In this document: piece after piece, positions 1-4,940 of the stretch
Layout of the letters: each line of letters opens with the position of its first letter
Numbering within the stretch: position 1 is the first letter of the stretch
Assembly (NCBI GenBank): GCA_003153855.1
Contig: PMBM01000055.1
Coordinates: 630-6,366 of the forward strand
DNA: 5,737 nucleotides
Source: Propionibacteriaceae bacterium
GTDB lineage: Bacteria > Actinomycetota > Actinomycetes > Propionibacteriales > Propionibacteriaceae
Reading direction: 5' to 3'
Made by a program: the position numbers and the translations under genes
The notes under the pieces: model-generated
Told to the model about the DNA's origin: nothing
Database searches by the model: none
What the model saw: the letters and a program-made list of their open reading frames with translations, nothing else

Positions 1-321
1 CGCCGCCTGGTCGGCGTTCTGCTGGTTGGCATCCGCCTGGGCGTTCGCGCTGTCGGCGGAGTCGAGATCCTGCGTGATGCCGTCGAGTGTCCCGGCATCG
101 GTCGCGGACCCTCCAGCGGTCGCCGGGGCGGTCGTCGCGGCCCCCGCCGGCGCCCCCGATACCGAGGGCGGCCAGGCGGGGGACGTGCCGGAGGTCATCG
201 GTGCCACGGACACCGACGGCGGCGAGGCGGGGGCTGTGCCGGACGTCGCCGCCCGACTGCACCCTGTCAGCGCCAGCGCGACGGCGACCAGGACGGCGGC
301 CCCGACGAGGTGCCGGTTCAC
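1..321 (-). CDS. Putative lipoprotein, C-terminus beyond window
   Basis: This frame is open from a GTG at 319-321 to the left edge (107 codons, no stop), so the gene is partial at its 3' end. The product begins MNRHLVGAAVLVAVALALTGC, a short basic n-region, a hydrophobic core and a lipobox L18-T-G-C21, so by established lipoprotein rules it should be lipidated on Cys21 and anchored to the outer face of the membrane. After the lipobox comes an Ala/Pro/Ser/Thr-rich linker with a 17-residue near-repeat (about residues 26-59), then a polar Asp/Gln/Ala/Asn-rich stretch (from about residue 77) that looks helical and may start a coiled coil. The GTG overlaps the TGA of the upstream secreted-protein gene (GTGA arrangement), which suggests translational coupling in one operon. 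I do not recognise a domain and the function is unknown. The lipobox is clear; the rest is inference. Confidence 0.8.
   Translation of the reverse strand, partial: MNRHLVGAAVLVAVALALTGCSRAATSGTAPASPPSVSVAPMTSGTSPAWPPSVSGAPAGAATTAPATAGGSATDAGTLDGITQDLDSADSANAQADANQQNADQAA
145..246 (-). repeat. 51-bp imperfect tandem repeat in lipoprotein linker
   Basis: Two 51-base units (about 145-195 and 196-246) lie head to tail. Over 158-196 versus 209-247 I count 33 of 39 identical bases. The period is exactly 17 codons, so the frame is kept and the protein linker carries two similar Pro/Ser/Val-rich units (GTAPASPPSVSVAP and GTSPAWPPSVSGAP). It looks like a past in-frame duplication in a flexible tether. 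Confidence 0.7.
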
Positions 322-1022
322 TTGAGCGCCGTGACGAGCGCGTGGCCGTCGGCCGACGCCGTCTTGGTGTCGCCCACCGCGGTCTTGAGGTCAGCGCGGA
401 TGGCGGTGATGACCGTCTTGTCGGCGTTGTACTGGGCCGGTGTCACCGCGAGCGCGCGTCCGGCCAGTCCGTTCGCGTGGCTTGACGCGTCGGAGATCTT
501 GGACTGCATGTCGTTCAGCTGGGCTTTCATCGCGTCCGTCCACTTGGTGGGGTGCGCGGCGAGGTCGGCCGCGAGCTTGTCATGAGCCGACTGCAGCTTC
601 GGGATCGCCGCCCCGGTGAGACGGTCTGCCGCTGCTGCTTCGAACCCCTGAGGGAGGGCGACGGCGTAGACGCGGTATCCGGTGTAGATGTCGCGGTAGT
701 CGGACAGCGCTGTCGCGACCGTGGTGTCGGCGGCGATCTTCGACTCCAGGGTGCCCATCGCCGTGACGTCGGCGTTGAAGGTGGCGAGCACCCTCGCGCG
801 GTCGGCTGAGGTCAGGGAAGTGTTGGCGTCGACCTTGCCGATGGCGGTCTTCAGCGAGGTGATCCGGTCAGAGGTCGCGGTGGACGCCGCAGCCTGGATC
901 TGAGCCAAACTCGAGTGTCCGTCGACTGCCGGCGGGCCGGCCGCAACCGCCGGAAGGGAGGTGGCGAGGGAGAGGGCGCAGACAGCTGTCCCGACTGCGG
1001 CCATGGTGGTGATGCGCTTCAT
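318..1022 (-). CDS. Secreted helical protein of unknown function
   Basis: The ATG at 1020-1022 is preceded by AGGAG (1030-1034) at 7 bases, a strong ribosome binding site. The 234-residue product starts with a Sec-type signal peptide: MKR, a hydrophobic stretch to about residue 23, and a PAVAA cleavage region near residues 27-28. No lipobox cysteine and no further membrane segment is visible. The mature part is Ala/Asp/Thr/Lys-rich and reads as nearly all helix. Repeated segments such as SLKTAIGKVDA and IAADTTVATALSDYRD surround a more distinctive motif, IYTGYRVYAVALPQ, at about residues 112-125. From memory, similar uncharacterised secreted proteins with a DYRVYAL-type motif occur in many actinobacteria; I have not searched. 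It likely acts outside the cell or in the envelope, together with the coupled lipoprotein. No catalytic motif is seen. Confidence 0.85.
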   Translation of the reverse strand: MKRITTMAAVGTAVCALSLATSLPAVAAGPPAVDGHSSLAQIQAAASTATSDRITSLKTAIGKVDANTSLTSADRARVLATFNADVTAMGTLESKIAADTTVATALSDYRDIYTGYRVYAVALPQGFEAAAADRLTGAAIPKLQSAHDKLAADLAAHPTKWTDAMKAQLNDMQSKISDASSHANGLAGRALAVTPAQYNADKTVITAIRADLKTAVGDTKTASADGHALVTALK

Positions 1023-1029
1023 GCTGAGG

Positions 1030-1034
1030 CTCCT
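1030..1034 (-). promoter_or_regulatory. Ribosome binding site of the secreted-protein gene
   Basis: AGGAG on the minus strand, 7 bases before the ATG at 1022. It fixes the start of the secreted-protein gene. I found no convincing -35/-10 pair between this site and the dyad at 1140-1153. Confidence 0.7.
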
Positions 1035-1139
1035 GTGGTCCCGAACGCGGATGCGTCCTGAGATGACACTGGCGGAGCCCGATTCGGCGACGATCAGCGG
1101 AATGTTCGAGCCGTGTAAGCCGCCGAGATCGACTCCGCG

Positions 1140-1153
1140 GGTCAGACCTGACC
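1140..1153. other. Perfect dyad, possible operator or terminator stem
   Basis: GGTCAG-AC-CTGACC is a 6-bp perfect inverted repeat with a 2-base centre. With one bulged G the stem can extend to GCGG(G)TCAG pairing with CTGACCGC. It lies about 120 bases upstream of the secreted-protein start and just downstream of the TGA at 1161-1163, so it may be an operator for the envelope operon or a stem ending the upstream transcript. No T-run follows on either strand. Confidence 0.35.
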
Positions 1154-1160
1154 GCTGCGC

Positions 1161-1286
1161 TCAAACCGGGGCTCGCTCGGCCTCTTCGACCAGCTCGTCG
1201 CGGGACACCTCGCGCGTCGTCTCGCCGTCGGACGTCGACTCGCGCAGTCCGACGACATCGAGAGCAGCCTCGCCCCGGGGCGACAC
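1161..1286 (-). CDS. Possible short acidic ORF or gene remnant
   Basis: A 41-codon minus-strand frame from GTG at 1284-1286 to TGA at 1161-1163. The last 42 codons or so are about 83% G/C at third positions, with runs such as EVSRDELVEEAERAPV, which looks like real coding sequence and like a helical acidic tail. The frame stays open upstream to 1502, where it overlaps the SRPBCC gene and reads as poor protein, so the start is uncertain. There is no good ribosome binding site. It could be the 3' remnant of a decayed gene or a small protein. I do not recognise it. Confidence 0.22.
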   Translation of the reverse strand: MSPRGEAALDVVGLRESTSDGETTREVSRDELVEEAERAPV

Positions 1287-1410
1287 TCTCGTCGCCGCAC
1301 TCCCGCAGACCCGGCACGCAGCAGAACCCAAACCGCCAACCCCGACGACCGGAACTCGGCACGATCCGCGCTGACTGCGCCAGATGTGTGGGACTGACAT
1401 CCGGCGAGGA

Positions 1411-1767
1411 TCACTGACCGTACGAGTACCGCAGGTCAGCGAAGAGCAGGTGGTTGAGTCGATAACGAAGGTGGCCGGTGGTGCTCTGGTCAGGCGGATC
1501 ATCGGGTGTGAGCAGGGTGAACGTCAGCGAGGTCTCGCTGCCGATGGCTGCAAGGTCGAAATGCACCTCATCGTTGGGTCTGCCGGGCCACAGCGACGAC
1601 CACACGACGCGATGGGGCTCGTCGGCGGCAAGGATCTTAGGGGCTACTTCATCAGCGGTAAGGCTGAGCCACGGCCGAGATCCCTCCCGTTCAGGCTGCA
1701 CCAGGGAGTTCCAGACCACTGACGGGGGCGCTGGCAACTTCTGCGCCCGCGAACCAATCTCGATCAT
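1411..1767 (-). CDS. Small SRPBCC-fold (START-like) family protein
   Basis: This 118-residue product (MIEIGSRAQK...LRYSYGQ) has the layout of a short SRPBCC/polyketide-cyclase-like protein. A first strand leads into PAPPSVVWNSLVQPER (about 12-27), the usual helix that follows strand 1. A middle sheet follows (EPHRVVWSSLWPGRP, 50-64; VHFDLAAIGSETSLTFTLLTP, 68-88), then a long C-terminal helix (HLRYRLNHLLFADLR, 99-113). From memory, conserved actinobacterial relatives share the WSSLWP, TPDxPPD and GHLRYRLN motifs and end in a similar LRxSxGQ, so the gene looks complete. Such folds bind a hydrophobic ligand in a central cavity; ligand and reaction are not predictable. The ATG at 1765-1767 has only a weak GGGA nearby. 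It follows the 229-residue gene by 61 bases on the same strand and may be co-transcribed with it. Confidence 0.75.
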   Translation of the reverse strand: MIEIGSRAQKLPAPPSVVWNSLVQPEREGSRPWLSLTADEVAPKILAADEPHRVVWSSLWPGRPNDEVHFDLAAIGSETSLTFTLLTPDDPPDQSTTGHLRYRLNHLLFADLRYSYGQ

Positions 1768-1828
1768 TCCCGGAGCCTAGGCGACTCTCCACGATGACAG
1801 CGGCATGTGCGGATGGAGGCGCCCGACG

Positions 1829-2518
1829 TCAGCCCGCGAGGTACGGCCAGTGCGGAAGCGGAGTGTCGGGTGCAAGGATCGCGACGTTGTTCGCTGAGGC
1901 GACAAGCCGGCCATGTTCGTTGTCTCCCATGACGACCTCCAGTCGAGCATCTTGCGTGACGAATGAGATCCGGTGACACCAGAAGCCCGGAGATGGCGGA
2001 TCCCAGGGGACGTAGTGGAGTTCAACGGCTGCAATGGGGGCGCGCAACATCGGCGACCACAGTGGCGTGAGCGTCGCGTCCCAGACTGCTGTCAGTCTGT
2101 CTGGCACGACAACCGAGCCGATCAGCGGTCCCTTCCTGATCCCGATTCCTTCATGGTCCCCGGGTGGGTCCCACGTCAACGACCAGATCTCGCCATCCAT
2201 CGTCTCGAGTTCGACCCCGAAGTCCACAGCGTCGAACCCGTCACAGCGCCACGTCGGGAGCTCCCACTCCCTGTTGTCTTCGATGAGACGGACGCCAGAG
2301 TCGATCAGCTCGGGATGAAGCTCCTCGCGTAAGTAGTCGATGGTCACGTAGCGGACTATCGCGATCCGGTTGCCGACGAGGCCTTCGACATGCCCTCGGC
2401 GCTCAGCAACGTCGAGGACAGTGGCCGCCCAGGACCACATCCGTGGTTGGGTCTGTTCTCCCTCGGTCACCTTCCAAGCATTGCGCAGGATGAGAGCGGC
2501 ATGGGCGACAGTTCGCAC
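1829..2518 (-). CDS. Conserved protein of unknown function, 229 residues
   Basis: I chose the GTG at 2516-2518 because GGGAGG (2527-2532) stands 8 bases before it; the open frame continues upstream to 3070 but there it is antisense to the ABM-like and MarR genes and does not read as protein. An alternative start is ATG at 2438-2440. The product is soluble, with no signal peptide or membrane segment. A helical N-terminus (residues 1-50) is followed by a Trp/Asp-rich beta-type region (TWRCDGFDAVDFGVEL, 89-104; EIWSLTWDPPGDHEGIGI, 110-127) and a C-terminal block with FWCHRISF (179-186) and LEVVMGDNEHGRLV (193-206). I recognise no named domain; the function is unknown. A decayed copy of its C-terminal segment lies at about 4771-4900. 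It heads a likely two-gene unit with the SRPBCC gene and is divergent from the ABM-like/MarR pair. Confidence 0.75.
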   Translation of the reverse strand: MRTVAHAALILRNAWKVTEGEQTQPRMWSWAATVLDVAERRGHVEGLVGNRIAIVRYVTIDYLREELHPELIDSGVRLIEDNREWELPTWRCDGFDAVDFGVELETMDGEIWSLTWDPPGDHEGIGIRKGPLIGSVVVPDRLTAVWDATLTPLWSPMLRAPIAAVELHYVPWDPPSPGFWCHRISFVTQDARLEVVMGDNEHGRLVASANNVAILAPDTPLPHWPYLAG

Positions 2519-2526
2519 GGACGGCG

Positions 2527-2532
2527 CCTCCC
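2527..2532 (-). promoter_or_regulatory. Ribosome binding site deciding the GTG start at 2518
   Basis: GGGAGG on the minus strand with an 8-base spacer to GTG. No site of similar quality precedes the alternative ATG at 2440, so it favours the 229-residue form. Confidence 0.6.
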
Positions 2533-2556
2533 AGCGGCACTCGTGAGTGGTGAGAC

Positions 2557-2595
2557 ATGTAGTTCGGAAGTGAGACTCTTGTTTCGGTAGTACAT
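2557..2595. promoter_or_regulatory. Imperfect inverted repeat, candidate MarR operator
   Basis: ATGTAGTTCGGAA (2557-2569) and TTCGGTAGTACAT (2583-2595) form an imperfect inverted repeat: comparing the left arm with the reverse complement of the right arm, 9 of 13 positions agree, and the outer ATGTA/TACAT is exact. The spacer is 13 bases. The right arm sits between the candidate -35 and -10 of the plus-strand promoter, where a repressor would block transcription. MarR proteins usually bind palindromes of about 16-20 bp in such divergent regions. This site is longer and more diffuse, so it stays tentative. Confidence 0.35.
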
Positions 2596-2607
2596 CGTTG
2601 TTAGGTT
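2579..2607 (+). promoter_or_regulatory. Candidate sigma-70-type promoter for ABM-like/MarR genes
   Basis: TTGTTT (2579-2584) and TAGGTT (2602-2607) are separated by 17 bases. The -10 fits the actinobacterial TAnnnT pattern and the -35 keeps the TTG. Transcription would begin near 2614, giving a leader of about 40 bases before the ATG at 2654. Prediction by eye only. Confidence 0.4.
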
Positions 2608-2653
2608 GTCCGGGTGGAGGCAGCAGCCTGCGCACCCAGCTACGGAGGTTCCC

Positions 2654-2926
2654 ATGAGCGCAACCCTGGCCGTACGTCACACCGTCGCCGACTACGCCGC
2701 ATTCCGTCCGGTCTATGACAGTCTCGATTCGCTGCGGGCTGAGTACGGCTGTACCAGAGAGCAGGTTCTTCGCGATCCGGCTGATGCCAACGACCTCTTC
2801 ATCACCCACGACTTCCCGAGCGTCGACCAGGCGGCTGCATTCGCCAGCGACGCTCGGCTCAAGGAGGGCATGCAGGCCGCCGGAGTCACGTCCGCTCCGA
2901 GAATCGAGATCTTCGAAGTTGTCTGA
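2654..2926 (+). CDS. ABM-like dimeric alpha+beta-barrel protein
   Basis: The ATG at 2654-2656 follows GGAGG (2644-2648) at 5 bases; the frame is open further upstream to 2606 but without a site. The 90-residue product resembles the small antibiotic-biosynthesis-monooxygenase/'cyclase' proteins of actinobacteria: strand ATLAVRHTV (3-11), helix DYAAFRPVYDSLDSLRAEYG (13-32), strand REQVLRDPADANDLFITHDF (35-54), helix SVDQAAAFASDARLKEGMQAAGV (56-78), last strand PRIEIFEVV. The DPxDxNDLF and LKEGMQxAGV signatures fit that group in my memory. These proteins form dimers of ferredoxin-like folds; some oxidise aromatics without a cofactor, others have no known reaction. I cannot predict a substrate. 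The MarR gene overlaps its last 8 bases, so the two are very likely one transcript and the regulator probably controls this gene. Confidence 0.75.
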   Translation: MSATLAVRHTVADYAAFRPVYDSLDSLRAEYGCTREQVLRDPADANDLFITHDFPSVDQAAAFASDARLKEGMQAAGVTSAPRIEIFEVV

Positions 2927-3527
2927 ACCACGACGCCCCGGTCGGCCGCGGAAGGCGAAAGCATCGTCGCCTTCTGCGGCCGCCCTTGGCCTCGTCAAAG
3001 TCGGGTCCGGCTTCCGGGCCGAATACCCCGATGGCGAGCCACGAGCGGCGGAGATCCACGCGACGCTCATCCGTACCGGTCAGGCCCTGATCGCAGAAGT
3101 CGACCGGGCGATGCTGGCATCCTTCGGCGTTCCGCAGACAGTGCTCAACAGCCTCGCCGTCATTGAAGGCGCTGACCAGCCATTGACCCCGAGCGAGATC
3201 AGCGAACGCACCTTGACCTCGTCGGCCACGATGACGGCGACGATCGACGCCCTCGAAGGGCGTGGGTGGGTTCGGCGCGTCAGGAACCCTGACGATCGGC
3301 GCAGCGTACATGTGCAGATCACAGACGAGGGCCAAGCACTCACCGACCAGTTCCTACCCGGCATACGCAAGCTGGACGTAGCGATCTGCGCCACCTTGAG
3401 CAGCACCGAGCGTGCGACGATGCTCGAGCTCCTCGGCAAGATCCTTGCCCAGCTCGCCATCGTCGCCGCCGAACCGCCGATCCGTCTCGAGGGGCGGCGC
3501 AACCGCCCCCTGCAGCGCCGCACATGA
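2919..3527 (+). CDS. MarR-family regulator with AT-hook-like N-terminal tail
   Basis: From TTG at 2919-2921 the product has 202 residues. The TTG lies inside the end of the ABM-like gene (8-base overlap), and no ATG or GTG occurs in frame before residue 65, which is already inside the domain; hence this start, although no strong ribosome binding site is visible and coupling is likely. Residues 4-12 (PRRPGRPRK) match the AT-hook core GRP flanked by basic residues. Then comes a linker, a dimerisation helix (about 44-66), the winged-helix DNA-binding domain (LTPSEISERT... to about 118, recognition helix near 101-114) and the wing with the family's NPDDRRSVHVQITDEG (123-138). A C-terminal dimerisation helix ends near 175, and the tail is arginine-rich. 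MarR proteins bind palindromes and are usually released by small phenolic or oxidising ligands. It probably regulates its own operon and perhaps the divergent 229-residue gene. Confidence 0.85.
   Translation: MSEPRRPGRPRKAKASSPSAAALGLVKVGSGFRAEYPDGEPRAAEIHATLIRTGQALIAEVDRAMLASFGVPQTVLNSLAVIEGADQPLTPSEISERTLTSSATMTATIDALEGRGWVRRVRNPDDRRSVHVQITDEGQALTDQFLPGIRKLDVAICATLSSTERATMLELLGKILAQLAIVAAEPPIRLEGRRNRPLQRRT
3491..3509 (+). terminator. GC hairpin at the 3' end of the MarR gene
   Basis: GGGGCGG-CGCAA-CCGCCCC is a perfect 7-bp all-GC stem with a 5-base loop, lying 15 bases before the MarR stop codon. No T-run follows, so it is either a GC-only actinobacterial-type terminator stem or simply part of the Arg-rich coding tail. 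A weaker 5-bp stem GCGTC/GACGC follows at 3540-3557. Confidence 0.3.
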
Positions 3528-3636
3528 GGTCGGCCCGACGCGTCCGGGGCCAGACGCACCAGCACGTCTAGGCCTAGCGAATGCAGGGCTTCGTCGGCAT
3601 GATCGACGGTTTCCATCGCGGCAGATGCGGGCGTCG

Positions 3637-3657
3637 GGTAGGCCTGGGGTGGCTACC
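3637..3657 (-). terminator. Weak bulged hairpin at the aminotransferase stop
   Basis: GGTAGGCC and GGCTACC pair with one bulge around a short loop, spanning the TAG (3653-3655) of the aminotransferase gene. It faces the convergent MarR gene and could help end either transcript, but the stem is short and has no T-run. The 125 bases between the two stop codons hold nothing else I can support apart from the palindrome CTAGGCCTAG at 3568-3577. Confidence 0.2.
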
Positions 3658-4651
3658 AGCTCCTGCGGGGGGAGGCGGCGTGTTCGACGATGGATGCGGC
3701 GCGATCCAGTATCTGGGGTGCCAGGTCGGGGTCGACGGGGAGCGCGACCCAGCGGGTGGGCCAAGGTATGTGGTGCCGGAGTCCGGGCGGGCGGGGCCAG
3801 CTGATCGGGCAGAGGATGCCCGCGGCGAGCAGATCGCGCTCGACCGACGGTGCGTCCTCCACCCGCACAACGACGCCGCACTCCGGGGTGCTCGGATTGA
3901 GCGCCTCGACACCGGACGAGGTGAGGCATTCGATCAGGTAGGTGGCGTTCCCCTGCCTCGCGAGGCGAAGCGCGTCCGGGTCGAGTCGCGACAGGCGCTG
4001 CAACGCGGCTCGGCTCATGCTGGCAGGTGCCCTGGCGCCGAGCATCGCCTCTTCGGCGACGTCAACGGCGTCCAGGTAGTCGGTTGCCGATCCCCGGCCG
4101 GTCAAGAGGTCGCGGCGGCGACGTGCGGCGATCAGCCCCCAACGGGTCGCCATCGCGTCGAGTTCATGGCGAGCGACGCCCGGTCGGCCGGGAAGGCCCG
4201 TGACAAAGGCTCCGTCGGGCACGGGTAGCAGCTTCCGGAGGCTCGCCACCAGATAGTCGGCGGGGCCATGAGAGATGGCGAACAGCGAGTGAGTCACGTC
4301 GACCACGACCGGGACGCCCTCGGCCTGCGCCGCCTCGAGGACGTCACGCAGTCGGGCGCCCGCGAGCCCTCCGAACACCTCACAGTGCAGTACCGCCACG
4401 CGGTGGCCCGTCGCCAGCTCGTCGGCCAACGCTTGGGAGTCCAACAACGCCCGAGCGTCGGTCGCGACGTGACGGACGGTGATGCCCTCCAGCTGGAAGG
4501 GCTGGATCATCGTGAGGCAGTAGAAGTCGGGCGCCAACAACGTGCGCACCCCGCGATCTCGCAGGTCCTGCGCCACCAGCGACAACGCCTGCTTCCCGTT
4601 GGCCACAAGCAGTGCCCCATCGGGGACCAACGGCAGCCCGCAGGTGTTCAC
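3653..4651 (-). CDS. Divergent DegT/DnrJ/EryC1-type PLP aminotransferase
   Basis: As it reads, 332 residues from GTG at 4649-4651. The product resembles fold-type I, DegT/DnrJ/EryC1/StrS-like aminotransferases, which use pyridoxal phosphate to move an amino group, often onto nucleotide-bound keto sugars. Visible marks: LLVANGKQAL (14-23), in the place of the phosphate-binding loop; TLLAPDFYCLTMIQPFQLEGI (38-58); VPVVVDVTHS with the expected cofactor-ring Asp118; and SLRKLLPVPDGAF with the likely Schiff-base Lys140. The C-terminal small domain ends near ILDRAASIVEHA (314-325). It is divergent, so the substrate is not predictable. The GTG lacks a ribosome binding site. The likely real start is ATG at 4704-4706 with GGGAGGGG at 4718-4725: its frame gives MPEFFTHVGAGRDLSCWAG then EHLR, and removing one G of the GGG at 4637-4639 would join this smoothly to LPLVPDGALLVANG, for 350 residues. 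This copy may therefore be frameshifted. Confidence 0.7.
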   Translation of the reverse strand: MNTCGLPLVPDGALLVANGKQALSLVAQDLRDRGVRTLLAPDFYCLTMIQPFQLEGITVRHVATDARALLDSQALADELATGHRVAVLHCEVFGGLAGARLRDVLEAAQAEGVPVVVDVTHSLFAISHGPADYLVASLRKLLPVPDGAFVTGLPGRPGVARHELDAMATRWGLIAARRRRDLLTGRGSATDYLDAVDVAEEAMLGARAPASMSRAALQRLSRLDPDALRLARQGNATYLIECLTSSGVEALNPSTPECGVVVRVEDAPSVERDLLAAGILCPISWPRPPGLRHHIPWPTRWVALPVDPDLAPQILDRAASIVEHAASPRRSW

Positions 4652-4706
4652 CGGCCCAGCATGACAGGTCCCTGCCAGCCCCTACGTGCGTGAAGAACTC
4701 TGGCAT
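4637..4706 (-). pseudogene. Out-of-frame N-terminal segment of the aminotransferase
   Basis: ATG at 4704-4706 opens 23 codons (MPEFFTHVGAGRDLSCWAG then EHLR) that read like a natural N-terminus ahead of LPLVPDG in the next frame. The two are separated by one extra base in the GGG run (plus-strand ccc 4637-4639). A true mutation, a sequencing error or an internal GTG start are all possible. In its own frame the ATG continues into arginine-rich sequence that does not look like protein. Confidence 0.4.
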
Positions 4707-4717
4707 CGCCCAAGCAA

Positions 4718-4725
4718 CCCCTCCC
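4718..4725 (-). promoter_or_regulatory. Strong ribosome binding site 11 bases before ATG 4706
   Basis: GGGAGGGG on the minus strand is the only good Shine-Dalgarno sequence upstream of the aminotransferase. Its spacing suits the ATG at 4706 (somewhat long) and not the GTG at 4651, supporting the longer, frameshifted form. Confidence 0.45.
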
Positions 4726-4770
4726 GGCGCGACCGCCCTGGCGGCGGCACGAGCGGATGGACTGCAGACT

Positions 4771-4900
4771 TCAGGGAGCGAGGCGCGGCCGGGGGGAACC
4801 CGAGTCACGGGTGCCAGATCGCGACGGCGCTGGCTGCGGCGACAAGCCGACCGGTTTCGTTGTCGCCCATGACGACTTCCACTTGAGCATCCCTGAGTGG
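4771..4900 (-). pseudogene. Decayed copy of the C-terminus of the 229-residue gene
   Basis: The minus strand encodes DAQVEVVMGDNETGRLVAAA followed by SAVAI, closely matching DARLEVVMGDNEHGRLVASA followed by NNVAI of the gene at 1829-2518. DNA of 4818-4891 aligns without gaps to 1878-1951 at roughly 80% identity. Just past this, a one-base deletion relative to the intact gene shifts the frame, giving WHP and a stop at 4805-4807. The homologous LAP appears in the next frame, and an ending PRPRLAP-stop, resembling PHWPYLAG-stop, in the third (stop 4771-4773). At least two frameshifts and the missing N-terminal three quarters mark it as a remnant. A 49-codon ORF (ATG 4952-4954 to 4805) covers part of it, so a small functional peptide is not fully excluded. 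It sits between the oxidoreductase and the aminotransferase. Confidence 0.65.
4818..4891. repeat. Dispersed repeat, partner at 1878-1951
   Basis: This 74-base block matches 1878-1951 in the same orientation, with about 13 mismatches counted by eye. Weaker similarity continues on the left to the stop codon region (tcag at 4771 matching tcag at 1829). It reflects shared coding ancestry, not a mobile repeat: no terminal inverted repeats or target duplications are visible. Confidence 0.65.
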
Positions 4901-4940
4901 TCCTCCGGGCCATGGCCAAAAGACCGCGCGGCTCGACCAG

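Larger units (their letters stand above)
1023..1410. other. Gene-poor interval, 388 bases
   Basis: No complete gene is convincing here. It holds the ribosome binding site at 1030-1034, the dyad at 1140-1153 and the short frame at 1161-1286. A GTG at 1412-1414 overlaps the stop of the SRPBCC gene (GTGA) and opens a 90-residue minus-strand frame to 1142, but its G/C at third positions is only about two thirds over the first 43 codons, no better than the local average, and the second half is arginine-rich. I do not call it. Confidence 0.5.

Noticed and set aside
26..903. Plus-strand frames opposite the secreted protein and lipoprotein genes
   Set aside because: They are low-complexity, Arg/Ala/Val-rich mirror frames of well-supported minus-strand genes.
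1142..1414. MILAGC-starting frame as a lipoprotein coupled to the SRPBCC gene
   Set aside because: There is no hydrophobic signal stretch before the cysteine, third-position G/C is only average, and the second half is arginine-rich noise.
1775..1782. Palindrome GCCTAGGC upstream of the SRPBCC gene
   Set aside because: Eight bases is too short to separate from chance in high-GC sequence, and nothing else supports a regulatory site.
2519..3070. Upstream extension of the 229-residue gene to a 413-residue protein
   Set aside because: That stretch is antisense to the ABM-like and MarR genes and reads as poor protein, and a strong ribosome binding site (2527-2532) marks the GTG at 2518.
3080..3616. 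Minus-strand frame starting METVDHADEALHSLGLDVLV, opposite the MarR 3' end
   Set aside because: The first 30 or so codons look coding-like, but the rest is the arginine- and serine-rich shadow of the MarR gene, and no ribosome binding site is present. At most a small remnant.
3581..4228. Plus-strand frame of 215 residues opposite the aminotransferase
   Set aside because: It is a mirror frame. The minus strand has clear PLP-enzyme motifs (Asp118, Lys140) and the plus-strand product has no domain-like pattern.
4818..4891. Dispersed repeat as an insertion-sequence or attachment-site duplication
   Set aside because: The similarity follows the reading frame of the unknown protein's C-terminus, with no terminal inverted repeats, integrase or tRNA nearby. 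Coding paralogy explains it.
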